NCBI GenBank assembly: GCA_017304945.1
Contig: JAFKLG010000065.1
Coordinates: 1-64,000 of the forward strand
Source: Rhodospirillales bacterium
GTDB taxonomy: Bacteria; Pseudomonadota; Alphaproteobacteria; Acetobacterales; Acetobacteraceae
Direction: 5' to 3'
Length of the DNA stretch: 64,000 nucleotides
Part shown: piece by piece, positions 7,877-17,542 of the stretch
How positions within the stretch are numbered: the first letter of the stretch is position 1
Layout: every line of letters starts with the position of its first letter
Notes under the pieces: generated by a model
Database searches by the model: none
What the model was told of the DNA's origin: nothing
Seen by the model: only the letters and a program-made list of their open reading frames with translations
Program-made: the position numbers and the translations under genes

Positions 7877-9661
7877 TCAGCGCATTTCCTCGACGGGCTC
7901 GACGCCCATCACGGCGAGACCGGAGCGAATCACCAGCGCGGCGGCAGCCACCAGGGCCAGACGCGCGAGCGTCTCGTCCGGGCGATCCTGCTGCAGGAAC
8001 CGCAACGTGGCATCGTCCTTGCCTCGGTTCCACAGCATATGAAAATCGCCCGCCAACTCATAGAGGAAAAACGCGATTCGGTGCGGTTCCCGGGCCAGCG
8101 CGGCGGCCTCCACGGTGCGCGGCCACGCCGCCAGGCGACGAATCAGCGCGAGTTCCGCCTCCGCGGCGAGGCTGTCGAGCGGGACCGCCGCCAGCGCCGC
8201 CTCGGCCAATGCGGCGGCGCCGAACATTTCGCCGCCGGCGCGCAGCACCGACCGGCAGCGCGCATGGGCGTACTGGACGTAGAAGACCGGGTTGTCGCGG
8301 GTCTGGGCGACGGCCTGGTCGAGGTCGAACTCCATCTGCGCGTCGGCCTTGCGGGTCAGCATGGTGAAGCGCACCGCGTCGCGCCCGACCTCGTCGATCA
8401 GGTCACGCAACGTGACGTAGGTCCCGGCCCGCTTCGACATGCGCACCGGCTGGCCGCCGCGCATCACGTGCACGATCTGGCACAGCACGACCTCGAGCCG
8501 GGTGCGCCCGCCCGACACCGCCTGCACCGCGGCTTCCATCCGCTTCACATAGCCGCCGTGATCCGCGCCCCAGACGTCGATCAGCGCATGGAAACCGCGG
8601 CTCACCTTGTCGGCGTGATAGGCGATGTCGTTGGCGAAATACGTGTTGGAGCCATCGGATTTGCGCAGCGGCCGGTCGACGTCGTCGCCGAAGGAGGTGG
8701 AGCGGAACAGCGTCTGCGGCCGCGGCTCCCAGTCATCCGGGGTCTTGCCCTTGGGCGGTTCCAGCACGCCCTCGTAGATCAGCCCCTGCGCGGCGAGCGC
8801 GTCGATCGCCGCATCCACCGCGCCCGATTCCGCCAGCACCCGTTCGGAGCTGAACACCGCCTGTTCGACGCCCAGCGCCGCGAGGTCGGTGCGGATCTCG
8901 GCCAGCATGGCGTCCACGGTGTAGCTGCGGACGATATCGATCCACTGCTCCGGCGCGGCGATGCCGCCATCCGGCTGCGCCAGGCTGGTGCCGTATTGCG
9001 CGGCGAGGGCGGCACCGATCGGCACCAGGTAGTCGCCGCGATATTGCAGCCCGCCCGGCACCTCGGCGGCGAACTCGGCCTCCGACAACTTCGTGCCGAT
9101 CGCCTGCAGGTAGCGCCAATAGGCGGCCCAGGCGAGCGCCGTCACCTGCGCGCCGGCATCGTTGACGTAGTATTCCTTGGTGACGTCGAACCCAGCCTTG
9201 GCGAGCAGGTTGGCCAGTGCGTCACCGACGACCGCGCCACGGCAATGCCCGATATGCATCGGGCCGGTCGGGTTGGCGGAGACGTATTCGACGTTCACCC
9301 GTTGGTCGTTGCCGCGGGTGGAATCGCCATAGGCGGTGCCGGCCTGCAGGATCGCCGGCAGCAGGGCGCGGAACGCGCCGGGCTCGAGCCGGATGTTGAC
9401 GAAGCCGGGCCCCGCCGCGGCCGCCTCCGCCACCTCCGGCACCTCGTTCAGGAACGCGACCAGCGCGGCGGCGATCTTCGCCGGCGGCTGGCGGGCAGCC
9501 TTGGCGGAGACCATCGCGGCATTGGTCGCCATGTCGCCATGCGCGGGGTCGCGCGCGGGGGACACCTCGACACGCGCCGCCACCTCCTCCGGCAGGTCCG
9601 GGACGATGCCGCGAAGCGCGGTCAGCACGGTCGTGCGCAGGCGGGCGTAGAGGTCTGTCAC
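7877..9661 (-). CDS. argS: Arginine--tRNA ligase
   Basis: Class I aminoacyl-tRNA synthetase charging tRNA-Arg. The N-terminal Add1-type domain is followed by [11 protein letters not shown], with the HIGH signature at about 136-139. YYVNDAG follows, then the KMSKS-equivalent VRMSKRAG near 407, and a DALR anticodon-binding C-terminal domain from about 470 ([14 protein letters not shown]). Length 594 is normal. The start is GTG with a modest AGAG upstream. It is the first gene of the minus-strand run leading to scpB; no tRNA gene accompanies it. Confidence 0.97.
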   Translation of the reverse strand: MTDLYARLRTTVLTALRGIVPDLPEEVAARVEVSPARDPAHGDMATNAAMVSAKAARQPPAKIAAALVAFLNEVPEVAEAAAAGPGFVNIRLEPGAFRALLPAILQAGTAYGDSTRGNDQRVNVEYVSANPTGPMHIGHCRGAVVGDALANLLAKAGFDVTKEYYVNDAGAQVTALAWAAYWRYLQAIGTKLSEAEFAAEVPGGLQYRGDYLVPIGAALAAQYGTSLAQPDGGIAAPEQWIDIVRSYTVDAMLAEIRTDLAALGVEQAVFSSERVLAESGAVDAAIDALAAQGLIYEGVLEPPKGKTPDDWEPRPQTLFRSTSFGDDVDRPLRKSDGSNTYFANDIAYHADKVSRGFHALIDVWGADHGGYVKRMEAAVQAVSGGRTRLEVVLCQIVHVMRGGQPVRMSKRAGTYVTLRDLIDEVGRDAVRFTMLTRKADAQMEFDLDQAVAQTRDNPVFYVQYAHARCRSVLRAGGEMFGAAALAEAALAAVPLDSLAAEAELALIRRLAAWPRTVEAAALAREPHRIAFFLYELAGDFHMLWNRGKDDATLRFLQQDRPDETLARLALVAAAALVIRSGLAVMGVEPVEEMR

Positions 9662-9748
9662 GGTCTCACTCTCGGATGCGGATCCGCCCGCAGCGACGGG
9701 TCGGGTCGCGCGTTCTAGTGCAGAATCCGGCCGATTGGGAGGGCGCGG

Positions 9749-10078
9749 TCAGTAGGGGTGCCAGTACCCGTACTGGTCGTAATACCCGTTCGCATAGGCC
9801 GGGGGTGGGTCCGGTTCGGCGGTCGCCGCCCCGGTTGCCGCGCCGACCGCGCCGCCGGCGAGCGCACCCAGCGCCGCCCCGCGTCCGCCGCCGGCCATGG
9901 CGCCGATCGCGGCGCCCGCCCCGGCGCCGATCAGCCCGCCCGCGACCGCCCGCTGACCGGGGTCGTGCGGGTCCACCACATAGGCGGGCTGGGGCGCGCT
10001 CACCCGCACGCAGCCGCCCAGGGGCAGCGCGAGGGCGACGGCGAAACGAACCAGCACAGGCGCAGCCGGGATCCTCAT
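9749..10078 (-). CDS. Glycine-zipper lipoprotein
   Basis: Small predicted outer-membrane lipoprotein. The first ~22 residues form a signal peptide ending in the lipobox LGGC. A long Gly/Ala zipper region (GAGAGAAIGAMAGGGRGAALGALAGGAVGAATG area, residues ~50-85) resembles the 17-kDa antigen/OsmB-type glycine zipper. The tail is Tyr-rich (YANGYYDQYGYWHPY). The ATG at 10078 is chosen because it begins the signal peptide; the frame is open further upstream but unlikely to be coding. Length 109. Precise role unknown; family members contribute to envelope integrity. Confidence 0.8.
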   Translation of the reverse strand: MRIPAAPVLVRFAVALALPLGGCVRVSAPQPAYVVDPHDPGQRAVAGGLIGAGAGAAIGAMAGGGRGAALGALAGGAVGAATGAATAEPDPPPAYANGYYDQYGYWHPY

Positions 10079-10177
10079 GCCGTGGCAACGCAACGGCACG
10101 CGGGCGGTTGCTTCACATCGGTCGTGTGCCGCGGATCGGGCACGGGCGGCCGGGCGCGTGGCCAGGCGGCGGGGCAC

Positions 10178-10843
10178 TCAAACGGCGGGCCAGCCTCGCC
10201 GCTGGTAGGCGCCGTCCCAGAACAGCCACTCCCACTGACAGGAGCGCAGGAACGCCGTCCGCATCCGCGCCGCGACCGCCGGGCTGGCCTGCGCCGCAGC
10301 CGCATCGGTGATCGCGATCACGCCGCGGACGGCCGCGCCATACGCCTCGTCGGCATAGGTGTCGATCCAGGCGCGATAGGGATTGTCGGGCGCGGCGCGC
10401 CGCATGATGGCGCAGCCCACGTCCCAGTACAGCCAGAAGCACGGCAGCAGCGCGGCCACCAGCACCTCCCAGGGGGCGTGATAGGCGGTCGCCAGCAGGA
10501 AGCTCGTATAGCCGAGGCAATCCGGGCTGGGCTCCGCGGTGGCGAGGCTCGCGGGATGGATCCCGAACTGGCGCAGATAGCTGCCGTGCAGCGTCTGCTC
10601 GACCGCGACCGCCTCCAGCGCGCCATCGGCAAAGGTCTTGAAGGGGACGCCGTCCTCCGACCGCGCCGCGGCGAGCGCCAGGGCACGCGCGTAGTCGGCG
10701 AGGTAGAGCGCATCCTGCACGACGTAGAAGCGGAACCGGTCGGGGTCGAGCGTGCCGTCGGCCAGCTCCCGGTTGAACGGCAGGGCGTGGATCGCGGCGC
10801 GCAGGGCCGCCGTCTCCGCCCACATGTCTTCGCAGAAGGTCAT
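10178..10843 (-). CDS. tenA: TenA family aminopyrimidine aminohydrolase (thiaminase II)
   Basis: All-helical TenA/Thi-4 family enzyme. Members hydrolyse 4-amino-5-aminomethyl-2-methylpyrimidine to the hydroxymethyl form, salvaging the pyrimidine half of thiamine. Residues expected for the C-type (cysteine) enzymes are in place: Asp44 in VVQDALYL, Cys135 in LLPCFWLYW and Glu205 in CQWEWLFWD. The numbering coincides with the Bacillus subtilis enzyme. Length 221 is normal. No thi genes and no recognisable TPP riboswitch are adjacent, so regulation is unclear. Confidence 0.93.
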   Translation of the reverse strand: MTFCEDMWAETAALRAAIHALPFNRELADGTLDPDRFRFYVVQDALYLADYARALALAAARSEDGVPFKTFADGALEAVAVEQTLHGSYLRQFGIHPASLATAEPSPDCLGYTSFLLATAYHAPWEVLVAALLPCFWLYWDVGCAIMRRAAPDNPYRAWIDTYADEAYGAAVRGVIAITDAAAAQASPAVAARMRTAFLRSCQWEWLFWDGAYQRRGWPAV

Positions 10844-10956
10844 CCGGTGCCTCGCAGGACAGAAGCACGCATGATGCCATTGACGGGGCCACGATCCATC
10901 CCCGGCCGGGGGCGTAGCCTGCCGTGGGCCGGTGCGGGGCGACGGCTGGGCGCGAA

Positions 10957-11370
10957 CTACTGCGGCGGGGCCTTCTCCGGCAGCCAGGCGTCGGTCCAGC
11001 CGACCGTTCCCGGCTGGCCCTTGACCTGGACCTCGGTGCGGCCGGGGCCGCGTCGCTCGACGATCTCGATCGGCAGCGGCGAGTTGATGACGCGGCAGTC
11101 GACGGCCCCGCCTCCCCCCGACCCGCTGCGGTTGGCGGCGAGCCGCGCGAGATCGGCCTCGCTGCGGCAGAACACCGCGCCGGGATCGAGTCGCGGCCAG
11201 GGCGCCGCGGTGACCCGCACCTCCGGCAGACCCTGCTTCTGCTTCTTCGGGAACAGTGCCGGCGCGTCGAGGATCACGTTCTGCGCCTGGGCCGCGAGCG
11301 GCAGGGCGGCGGCGAGGACCGCGAGCGCGGCAACGGCCGGCAGGACGAGAGGGCAGCGGAACCGAGGCAT
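10957..11370 (-). CDS. Secreted hypothetical protein with signal peptide
   Basis: Predicted periplasmic protein of 137 residues that I cannot assign. Residues 1-28 form a Sec signal peptide (positively charged start, Ala/Val/Leu-rich core, AQAQ cleavage region). The mature part has two cysteines (VFCRSEADL and VDCRVI) that could form a disulfide, and the pattern ending VKGQPGTVGWTDAWLP is reminiscent of an SH3-like fold. The ATG at 11370 is chosen to start the signal peptide. Divergent from gabD. Function unknown. Confidence 0.7.
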   Translation of the reverse strand: MPRFRCPLVLPAVAALAVLAAALPLAAQAQNVILDAPALFPKKQKQGLPEVRVTAAPWPRLDPGAVFCRSEADLARLAANRSGSGGGGAVDCRVINSPLPIEIVERRGPGRTEVQVKGQPGTVGWTDAWLPEKAPPQ

Positions 11371-11594
11371 GCGATCTCCAGGGCAGCACCGAGAGGCGCT
11401 GTTTTGGCGCCGAGCCGGTGCGGATGCAACGTCTCCGGTCCCCCGCCGCGTCAGGAGGTGGCGGCAACCGTCGCCACCGCCCGGAAACGCCTCCTGCCCC
11501 CCATCTGGCCCCCTTCGCTGACACCCCCTCCCTGACACCTTGGGGCGGAGCGCCTATCTTCCGCCCGACGCCCATGGCCAGGAGGACCTGCCCG

Positions 11595-13073
11595 ATGCTC
11601 AACCCCGTTTCCGCGCTGCCGCTGAAGGATCCCACCCTGTTCCGGCAGGCCAACTACCTGGACGGCAAGTGGGTCGATGCCGACAGCGGCAAGACCATCA
11701 CGGTGAAGAACCCGGCCACCGGCGAAGCGATCGGCGAAGTGCCGGCCATGGGCACCGCCGAGACGCGGCGCGCGATCGAGGCGGCGGCCCGCGCCTTCCC
11801 GGCCTGGCGCGCCATGCTCGCCAAGGAGCGCGCCGCGATCCTGAGGCGGCTGAACGACCTGATGCTGGCGAATGCCGACGACCTCGCGGTGATCATGACC
11901 GCCGAACAGGGCAAGCCGCTGGCCGAGAGCAAGGGCGAGATCGCCTATGCCGCGAGCTTCATCGAATGGTTCGCCGAGGAGGGCAAGCGCGTCTACGGCG
12001 ACACGATCCCGCAGAACGCGAAGGGCCGTCGCATCCTGGTGACGAAGGAGCCGATCGGCGTCTTCGCCGCGATCACGCCCTGGAACTTCCCCGCCGCGAT
12101 GATCACCCGCAAGGCGGGTCCCGGCTGGGCCGCCGGCTGCACCGGCGTGATCCGCCCGGCCTCGCAGACGCCGTTCTCGGCCCTGGCGCTCGCGGTGCTG
12201 GCCGAACGCGCGGGGATGCCGTCGGGCGTGTGCAACGTGCTGACCGGCGGCTCCTCCGAGATGGGCGCGGAGCTCACCGGCAATCCGCTGGTGCGCAAGC
12301 TGTCGTTCACCGGCTCGACCGAAGTCGGCGCCAAGCTGCTCGCGCAATGCGCGCCCACGATCAAGAAGACCAGCATGGAGCTGGGCGGCAACGCGCCGTT
12401 CATCGTGTTCGACGACGCGGATCTGGACGCCGCGGTGCAGGGCGCGATGGCGAGCAAGTACCGCAACACCGGGCAGACCTGCGTCTGCGCCAACCGCATC
12501 CTGGTGCAGGACGGCGTCTACGACGCGTTCGCCGCCAAGCTGAAGGAAGCGGTGGAGGCGATGAAGGTCGGCAACGGCATGGAGCCCGGCGTCACCCAGG
12601 GCCCGCTGATCAACGCCGCCGCGGTCGAGAAGGTGGAAGAGCACGTGAAGGACGCCCTGTCCCGCGGCGCCTCTGTCGTCACCGGCGGGCAGCGTTCCCC
12701 GCTGGGCGGCAACTTCTACCTGCCGACGGTGCTGGCCGACGTGCCGCACGAGGCGCTGATCTTCCGTGAGGAGACGTTCGGCCCGGTCGCGCCGCTGTTC
12801 CGCTTCAAGACCGAGGAAGAGGCGATCCAGCTCGCCAACGACACCGAGTTCGGCCTCGCCTCCTATTTCTACGCGCGCGACATCGGCCGCATCTTCCGCG
12901 TCGCCGAGGGTCTGGAATACGGCATCATCGGCATCAACGAGGGGATCATCTCGACCGCCGAGGCGCCGTTCGGCGGCATGAAGTCGTCGGGTCTCGGCCG
13001 CGAGGGCTCCAAGTACGGGATCGAGGATTATCTCGAGATCAAGTACCTCGCCCTGGGCGGCATCGGCGCCTAA
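11595..13073 (+). CDS. gabD: NAD(P)-dependent succinate-semialdehyde dehydrogenase
   Basis: Aldehyde dehydrogenase oxidising succinate semialdehyde to succinate, the last step of GABA breakdown. It closely resembles Escherichia coli GabD along its length. The catalytic cysteine is about Cys296 in NTGQTCVCANR, with a second Cys two residues on (a redox-switch position in some relatives), and the general base Glu is at about 262 in ELGGNAP. The cofactor-site lysine normally found in KPASQTP reads Arg (about residue 187, RPASQTP), a conservative but notable change. AGGAGG lies 9 nt upstream of the ATG. No gabT or gabP is adjacent. Confidence 0.95.
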   Translation: MLNPVSALPLKDPTLFRQANYLDGKWVDADSGKTITVKNPATGEAIGEVPAMGTAETRRAIEAAARAFPAWRAMLAKERAAILRRLNDLMLANADDLAVIMTAEQGKPLAESKGEIAYAASFIEWFAEEGKRVYGDTIPQNAKGRRILVTKEPIGVFAAITPWNFPAAMITRKAGPGWAAGCTGVIRPASQTPFSALALAVLAERAGMPSGVCNVLTGGSSEMGAELTGNPLVRKLSFTGSTEVGAKLLAQCAPTIKKTSMELGGNAPFIVFDDADLDAAVQGAMASKYRNTGQTCVCANRILVQDGVYDAFAAKLKEAVEAMKVGNGMEPGVTQGPLINAAAVEKVEEHVKDALSRGASVVTGGQRSPLGGNFYLPTVLADVPHEALIFREETFGPVAPLFRFKTEEEAIQLANDTEFGLASYFYARDIGRIFRVAEGLEYGIIGINEGIISTAEAPFGGMKSSGLGREGSKYGIEDYLEIKYLALGGIGA

Positions 13074-13131
13074 CGACCGCGAGGGCTGTTGCGTGGTCGC
13101 CGAGAGTGGTGACCACGCCGGCCACCATGCC

Positions 13132-13342
13132 GTGGCCGCCGAAGGCGCCAACCGTGTCATAGCCCCCGAAGGCGCCAACCGTGTCATGGCCGCCGAAGGG
13201 GGCCAACCGTGTCATGGCCCCCGAAGGCGCCAACCGTGTCATGGCCGCCGAAGGCGCCGACCGTGTCATGACCGCCGAAGGCGCCGACCGTGTCATGGCC
13301 GCCGAAGGCGCCGACCGTGTCATGGCCGCCGAAGGGCGGCCA
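13132..13342. repeat. Minisatellite: ~8 tandem copies of a 27-bp unit
   Basis: The unit reads CGTGTCATGGCCGCCGAAGG followed by CGCCAAC or CGCCGAC. Copies start at about 13153, 13180 (28 bp), 13208, 13235, 13262, 13289 and 13316, with partial copies at each end. Variation is mainly single-base. Because 27 is a multiple of three, every frame stays open and codes a nine-residue repeat on both strands, but there is no ribosome site or flanking domain to suggest a gene. It occupies the gap between convergent gabD and the ABC operon. Confidence 0.9.
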
Positions 13343-13415
13343 TCCACGGCTTCCCTTCGCGCATGAAAGACGTGGATGGCCGCGACAAGCGCGGCCATGA
13401 CACGGGGCCCTACGC
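13334..13415. repeat. Extragenic palindromic element
   Basis: CGGCCATCCACG near 13337-13348 is matched by CGTGGATGGCCG near 13371-13382, a 12-bp inverted repeat with a ~22-nt loop. A second palindrome GGCCGCGACAAGCGCGGCC and ATGACAC follow. It abuts the 27-bp minisatellite, whose unit shares the GTCATGGCCG core, so the array may have arisen from this element. Confidence 0.65.
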
Positions 13416-13502
13416 GCTGCCATGACACAAGGCGCGGCAAGAGCGGCATGACTCAGCCGGGCGCCGCACCCGCGTCGGCCACCCACCCCGCAGGTCCGGC
13501 CG

Positions 13503-14483
13503 TCAGCCCGTGAGGTGGCACGCGACGCGGTGACCCGGCTGGGGCTCCGTCATCGCGGGCGCCTGCTCCCGACAAATCGGCATCACATGCGGACACCGCG
13601 TATGAAACCGGCACCCACTCGGGGGGTGCAGCGCACTCGGAATGTCCCCCGCGATCCGCTGCCTTTCCCGACGCCCGCGGCTGCGCTGCGACGGATGTGA
13701 CGCCGGCACCGCGGCGATCAGCGCCTGCGTGTAGGGATGCAACGGCGCGTCGTACAGCGCGCGCTTCTCCGCGATCTCCACGATCTTGCCGAGATACATC
13801 ACCGCGACGCGCGTCGAGATGTGCTTCACCACGCCGAGGTCGTGCGCGATGAACAGGTAGGTGAGCCCGAACTCCTGCTGCAGGTCGCCCAGCAGGTTGA
13901 CGATCTGCGCCTGCACGGAGACGTCCAGCGCGGAGACCGGTTCATCGCACACCACGAAGCGCGGCTTCAGCACCAGCGCGCGGGCGATGCCGATGCGTTG
14001 CCGCTGCCCGCCGGAGAATTCGTGCGGAAAGCGCTCACGCGCGCGGGCCGGCAGGCCGACCACGCCCAGCAGGTCCGCCACCTGCTTGCGCGCCGCCGCA
14101 TTGGCGCGGGCGCCGTGGATCAGCAGCGGCTCCATGATGATGTCCTCGACCGTCATGCGCGGATTGAGCGCGCCGTACGGGTCCTGGAAGACGATCTGCA
14201 TGCCGCGCCGGACGCTGCGCATCTCCTTCGGGCTGAGCTGGGTGATGTCCGCATTGTCGAACAGGATGTTGCCGCCGGTCGCCGGGATGAGACGGATCAG
14301 CAGGCGGCCCAGCGTGGACTTGCCGCAGCCGGATTCGCCGACCAGGCCGAGGGTCTCGCCGGGCATGATCGCCAGGTCCACCTCGTCGACCGCGCGCAGG
14401 GTCAGCGCCTGGCGCCGCAGGAATCCGCCGGCCTGCACCTCGTAATGCTTGGAGACGGCGATGGCCTCGAGCAGCGGCTTCAT
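13503..14483 (-). CDS. Peptide-type ABC transporter ATP-binding protein (OppF-like)
   Basis: Second ATPase of a peptide/opine/nickel-family importer (locus A). Walker [10 protein letters not shown] is at about 49-57, the Q-loop is in QIVFQDP, the signature SGGQRQR is at 157-163, and Walker B VVCDEP is at 177-182, all intact. The C-terminal oligopeptide-transporter extension has the expected cysteine cluster ([20 protein letters not shown] region). Length 326 is normal. The start overlaps the oppD-like stop by 4 nt. Last gene of the five-gene transporter operon (binding protein, two permeases, two ATPases). Confidence 0.93.
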   Translation of the reverse strand: MKPLLEAIAVSKHYEVQAGGFLRRQALTLRAVDEVDLAIMPGETLGLVGESGCGKSTLGRLLIRLIPATGGNILFDNADITQLSPKEMRSVRRGMQIVFQDPYGALNPRMTVEDIIMEPLLIHGARANAAARKQVADLLGVVGLPARARERFPHEFSGGQRQRIGIARALVLKPRFVVCDEPVSALDVSVQAQIVNLLGDLQQEFGLTYLFIAHDLGVVKHISTRVAVMYLGKIVEIAEKRALYDAPLHPYTQALIAAVPASHPSQRSRGRRERQRIAGDIPSALHPPSGCRFHTRCPHVMPICREQAPAMTEPQPGHRVACHLTG

Positions 14484-15457
14484 GGCTGAGCGAGCTCCGG
14501 CACCCGGATGCAGGCGGCGCTGTGCCCCGCGGCATAGCGGACGAGCGGCGGCAGCCCGGCGCGGCAGGCAGGTTCGGCGTAGCGGCAGCGTGGCGCGAAG
14601 CGGCACCCGGACGGCCGGCGCGCCGGCTCCGGCAACGTGCCCGGGATCGCCACCAGCCGGTCCATCTGTTCGGTGAGCGAGGGCACGCATTCGAGCAGCC
14701 CGCGCGTGTAGGGATGCAGTGGCTGGTCGAACAGCGTCGCGACCGGCGCCTCCTCCACCACGCGGCCGGCATACATCACCATCACCCGGTCGGCGGTTTC
14801 CGCGACGACGCCCATATTGTGGGTGATGATCATCACCGCCATGCCGAACTCGTCGCGCAGGTCGAGGATCAGGTCGAGGATCTGCGCCTGGATGGTGACG
14901 TCGAGCGCGGTGGTCGGCTCGTCCGCGATCAGCAGGCGCGGCCGGCAGACCAGCGCCATGGCCAACATCACGCGCTGCCGCTGCCCGCCCGAGAGTTGGT
15001 GCGGATAGTCCTTCATGCGCGTCGAGGCCGAGGGGATGCCGACGCGATCCAGCATCTCCACCGCGCGGGCGAACAGCGCCTTCGGTGCCAGGCGCTCATG
15101 CGCGCGGATGGTCTCCATCAGCTGGTCGCCGATGCTGAACACCGGGTTCAGGCTGGTCATCGGCTCCTGGAAGACCATGGCGATGCCGGGTCCCCGGATC
15201 GCCTGCATGCGCGATTGCGAGAGGCTGGTGAGTTCGGTGCCCTCGAAGCGGATGGAGCCGCCGGCGATCCGCGCGGGCGGGCGTGGCAGCAGGCCCATGA
15301 TGGTGAGCGCGGTGACGCTCTTGCCGGAGCCGGATTCCCCCACGATGCCGAGGATCTCCCCCGGCTCGAGGCTGAACGAGATATCCTCCACGGCGGTAAT
15401 CTCGCCGCGTTGGGTCTGGAAGGCGGTGGTGAGGTTCTGAACGTCGAGCAGCGGCAT
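14480..15457 (-). CDS. Peptide-type ABC transporter ATP-binding protein (OppD-like)
   Basis: First ATPase of importer locus A. Walker A GESGSGKS is at about 40-47, the signature [15 protein letters not shown] near 160, and Walker B LLIADEP near 180, followed by [11 protein letters not shown]. The C-terminal cysteine motif region ([18 protein letters not shown]) is typical of OppD/DppD proteins. Length 325. It is coupled to the downstream oppF-like gene by an ATGA overlap. Upstream it is separated from the permease gene by a 226-nt gap holding palindromic repeats, unusual for this otherwise tight operon. Confidence 0.93.
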   Translation of the reverse strand: MPLLDVQNLTTAFQTQRGEITAVEDISFSLEPGEILGIVGESGSGKSVTALTIMGLLPRPPARIAGGSIRFEGTELTSLSQSRMQAIRGPGIAMVFQEPMTSLNPVFSIGDQLMETIRAHERLAPKALFARAVEMLDRVGIPSASTRMKDYPHQLSGGQRQRVMLAMALVCRPRLLIADEPTTALDVTIQAQILDLILDLRDEFGMAVMIITHNMGVVAETADRVMVMYAGRVVEEAPVATLFDQPLHPYTRGLLECVPSLTEQMDRLVAIPGTLPEPARRPSGCRFAPRCRYAEPACRAGLPPLVRYAAGHSAACIRVPELAQP

Positions 15458-15516
15458 CAGGCGGCGTGACCTCGAGAAGAGGTGCGGTCGAGGGCGGACC
15501 TGCGGAGCGCCCCATC

Positions 15517-15545
15517 GTCATGGCCGGGCTCGACCGGGCCATCCC
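15517..15545. repeat. Extragenic palindrome, copy A of a pair
   Basis: GTCATGGCCGGGCTCGACCGGGCCATCC type element between the oppC-like and oppD-like genes. It pairs in inverted orientation with 15599-15629, so the two could fold together into a large stem in the operon mRNA. Confidence 0.7.
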
Positions 15546-15598
15546 CACCGGCACCGGTGTCGCCGCACCTGTCCACGATTGGGAAAGCGGTGCCGTAG

Positions 15599-15629
15599 AG
15601 GATGGCCGGGTCGAGCCCGGCCATGACAG
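15599..15629. repeat. Extragenic palindrome, copy B of a pair
   Basis: GATGGCCGGGTCGAGCCCGGCCATGAC type element, the inverted partner of 15517-15545. Each copy is itself palindromic. Confidence 0.7.
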
Positions 15630-15683
15630 TGGGGCTGACGGCAATCGCACGAGCGCCGCCGACAAAGGCCCCTATGCCCGCCC

Positions 15684-16592
15684 TCATTGTTGCACCCGCA
15701 GCCGTGGGTCGAGCACGTCGCGCAACCCGTCGCCCAGCAGGTTGAGGCCGAGCACCGTGACCATCAGCGCGGCACCGGGGATGGTGATGATCCAGGGGGC
15801 GTCGATCATGTATTGGCGGCCCTCGGCCATGATGTTCCCCCAGGTCGGGGTCGGCGGCACCGCGCCCACGCCCAGGAAGGACAGCGTCGCCTCGGTCAGC
15901 ACGGCGTAGGCGAACAGGAAGCTCAACTGCACGATCAGCGGCGCCATCGCGTTGGGCAGGATGTGGCGGCGCAGGATGCGCCAGTGCCCTGCCCCGGCCG
16001 CGACCGCGGCCTGCACGTATTCCATCTCCCGCAGCACCAGCACGGAGGCGCGCACGATGCGCGCGGTGCGCGGCGTGTAGACGATGCCGAGTGCGATGAT
16101 CACGTCGTTGACGGACGGGCCGAGCACCGCGGTGACGGCGATCGCCAGCAGCACGGCGGGGAAGGCCATCAGCGCGTCGTTGAAGCGCATCAGCAGGTTG
16201 TCGAGCTTGCGGAAATACCCGGCCGCCGCGCCGATCGCGGTGCCGAACACGGCGTTGATCAGTACCACCGCGCCGCCGATGAACATCGAGAGCTGCGCGC
16301 CCCACACCACACGCGACCACAGGGAGCGGCCGAAATTGTCGGTGCCGAACACGAACTCCGTGCCGGGCGGCTTGAACTTGTTGCGCATCGACAGCTTGTA
16401 CGGATCCACCGTGGTGATCCATGGCGCGAGCACGGCGAGCAGCACGATCACCAGGCACAGGCCGCCGCCCAGCAGGAACAGGCGGTGGTGCATCAGCCGC
16501 CGCAGCGTCACCCGGGCCGGGTGCTGGCGCTTCTCGGGGATGTCCTCGGCGTCGATGGTGTCGGCAATCGCGAGTACGGTGTCAGGCGCCAT
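15684..16592 (-). CDS. Peptide-type ABC transporter permease (OppC-like)
   Basis: Second inner-membrane permease of importer locus A, 302 residues. An N-terminal OppC_N-type helix (about 38-60) is followed by the family motif GTDNFGRSLWSRVVWGAQLS (around 88-107). Further TM helices follow, with an EAA-type loop (VQAAVAAGAGHWRILRRHILPN) that docks the ATPases. It ends LRDVLDPRLR, as usual. Its start overlaps the oppB-like stop by 11 nt. The substrate cannot be assigned from the permease. Confidence 0.93.
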   Translation of the reverse strand: MAPDTVLAIADTIDAEDIPEKRQHPARVTLRRLMHHRLFLLGGGLCLVIVLLAVLAPWITTVDPYKLSMRNKFKPPGTEFVFGTDNFGRSLWSRVVWGAQLSMFIGGAVVLINAVFGTAIGAAAGYFRKLDNLLMRFNDALMAFPAVLLAIAVTAVLGPSVNDVIIALGIVYTPRTARIVRASVLVLREMEYVQAAVAAGAGHWRILRRHILPNAMAPLIVQLSFLFAYAVLTEATLSFLGVGAVPPTPTWGNIMAEGRQYMIDAPWIITIPGAALMVTVLGLNLLGDGLRDVLDPRLRVQQ

Positions 16593-17532
16593 CGTAGCGC
16601 ACCCTCGGATCCAGCAGCGCGTAGCAGACGTCCACGCCGATATTGACCAGCACCAGCAGGGCCGTGGTGATCAGCAGCCCTCCCTGCACCATCGGATAGT
16701 CACGGTTCAGCACGGCCTGCGTCAGCAGCTGGCCGATGCCGGGGATGGAGAACAGCGTCTCCGTCACCACGGATCCCGAGATCATCAGGCTCACGATGAT
16801 GCCGATCACGGTGGTGATCGGGATCATCGCGTTGGCGAGCGCGTGCTTCACCACGACCTTGCGGTTGGGCAGGCCCTTGGCCCGCGCGGTGCGGATATAG
16901 TCCTGCCGCAGCACCTCGAGCATGGTCGAGCGGGTGATGCGGGCCAGCAGCCCCGCCAGCAGCAGCGCGAGCGAGATCGCGGGCATGGTGGAGGTCGCGA
17001 GCCAACCGAGCGGATCGTCGGTGAAGGCGATGTAGCCGCCGGTGGGCAGCCAGCGCAGTTCCACCGCGAACAGGATGATCATCAGCAGGCCGAGATAGAA
17101 GTTCGGCAGCGAGATGCCGATCATCGCCAGCACCATGGCGACCTGGTCGATCCAGGTGTTCTGCCGCAGCGCCGCGATGATGCCGGTGGCGAGCCCGATC
17201 ACCAGCGTGATCACCAGCGCATAGGCCGAGAGCGCCACGGTGACCGGGAGGCGCTGCATCGTCGCCTCCACCACCGGCTGGCCGAGCAGCAGCGAGCGTC
17301 CGAGGTCGCCGCGGAACAGGTTGGCGTACCAGTGGAACAGTTGCGACAGCAGCGGCTGATCCAGCCCCAGGTCACGGCGGATGTTCGCCACCTGCTCCGG
17401 CGTTGCCGACAATCCGGCGATGGCCGCCGCCGGATCGCCTGGGATCAGGTGGATCATGCCGAACGTCAGGATGCTGACGATCGCCAGGATCGGGAACGCG
17501 CTCGCGAGACGGCGAACCAGGATCGCGCCCAT
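16582..17532 (-). CDS. Peptide-type ABC transporter permease (OppB-like)
   Basis: First permease of importer locus A, 316 residues with about six TM helices. Features: N-terminal IPGDPAAA after helix 1, LGLDQPLLSQLFHW, GDLGRSLLLGQPV, and the cytoplasmic EAA-type loop YIRTARAKGLPNRKVVVKHAL (about 215-235), all typical of the DppB/OppB family. It begins 10 nt after the binding-protein stop. It forms the membrane pore together with the OppC-like subunit. Confidence 0.93.
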   Translation of the reverse strand: MGAILVRRLASAFPILAIVSILTFGMIHLIPGDPAAAIAGLSATPEQVANIRRDLGLDQPLLSQLFHWYANLFRGDLGRSLLLGQPVVEATMQRLPVTVALSAYALVITLVIGLATGIIAALRQNTWIDQVAMVLAMIGISLPNFYLGLLMIILFAVELRWLPTGGYIAFTDDPLGWLATSTMPAISLALLLAGLLARITRSTMLEVLRQDYIRTARAKGLPNRKVVVKHALANAMIPITTVIGIIVSLMISGSVVTETLFSIPGIGQLLTQAVLNRDYPMVQGGLLITTALLVLVNIGVDVCYALLDPRVRYDGA

Positions 17533-17542
17533 CGGCGCGGAC

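Larger units (their letters stand above)
13074..13502. other. Gene-free interval filled by repeats
   Basis: About 430 bases between the convergent gabD and oppF-like genes. It contains the 27-bp array and the palindromic element, plus a short unremarkable GC-rich tail. No gene, promoter or conventional terminator is apparent. Confidence 0.7.

Noticed and set aside
10844..10956. TPP riboswitch upstream of tenA
   Set aside because: The conserved CUGAGA and downstream pairing segments are not visible.
13132..13342. Possible CRISPR array
   Set aside because: Units are directly contiguous with no spacers, vary internally and have no cas genes nearby.
13184..13486. Repeat protein encoded by the minisatellite (nine-residue GGHDTVGAF-like units)
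   Set aside because: Open frames follow from a 27-bp period; no ribosome site, no conserved flank, and plus-strand frames are equally open.
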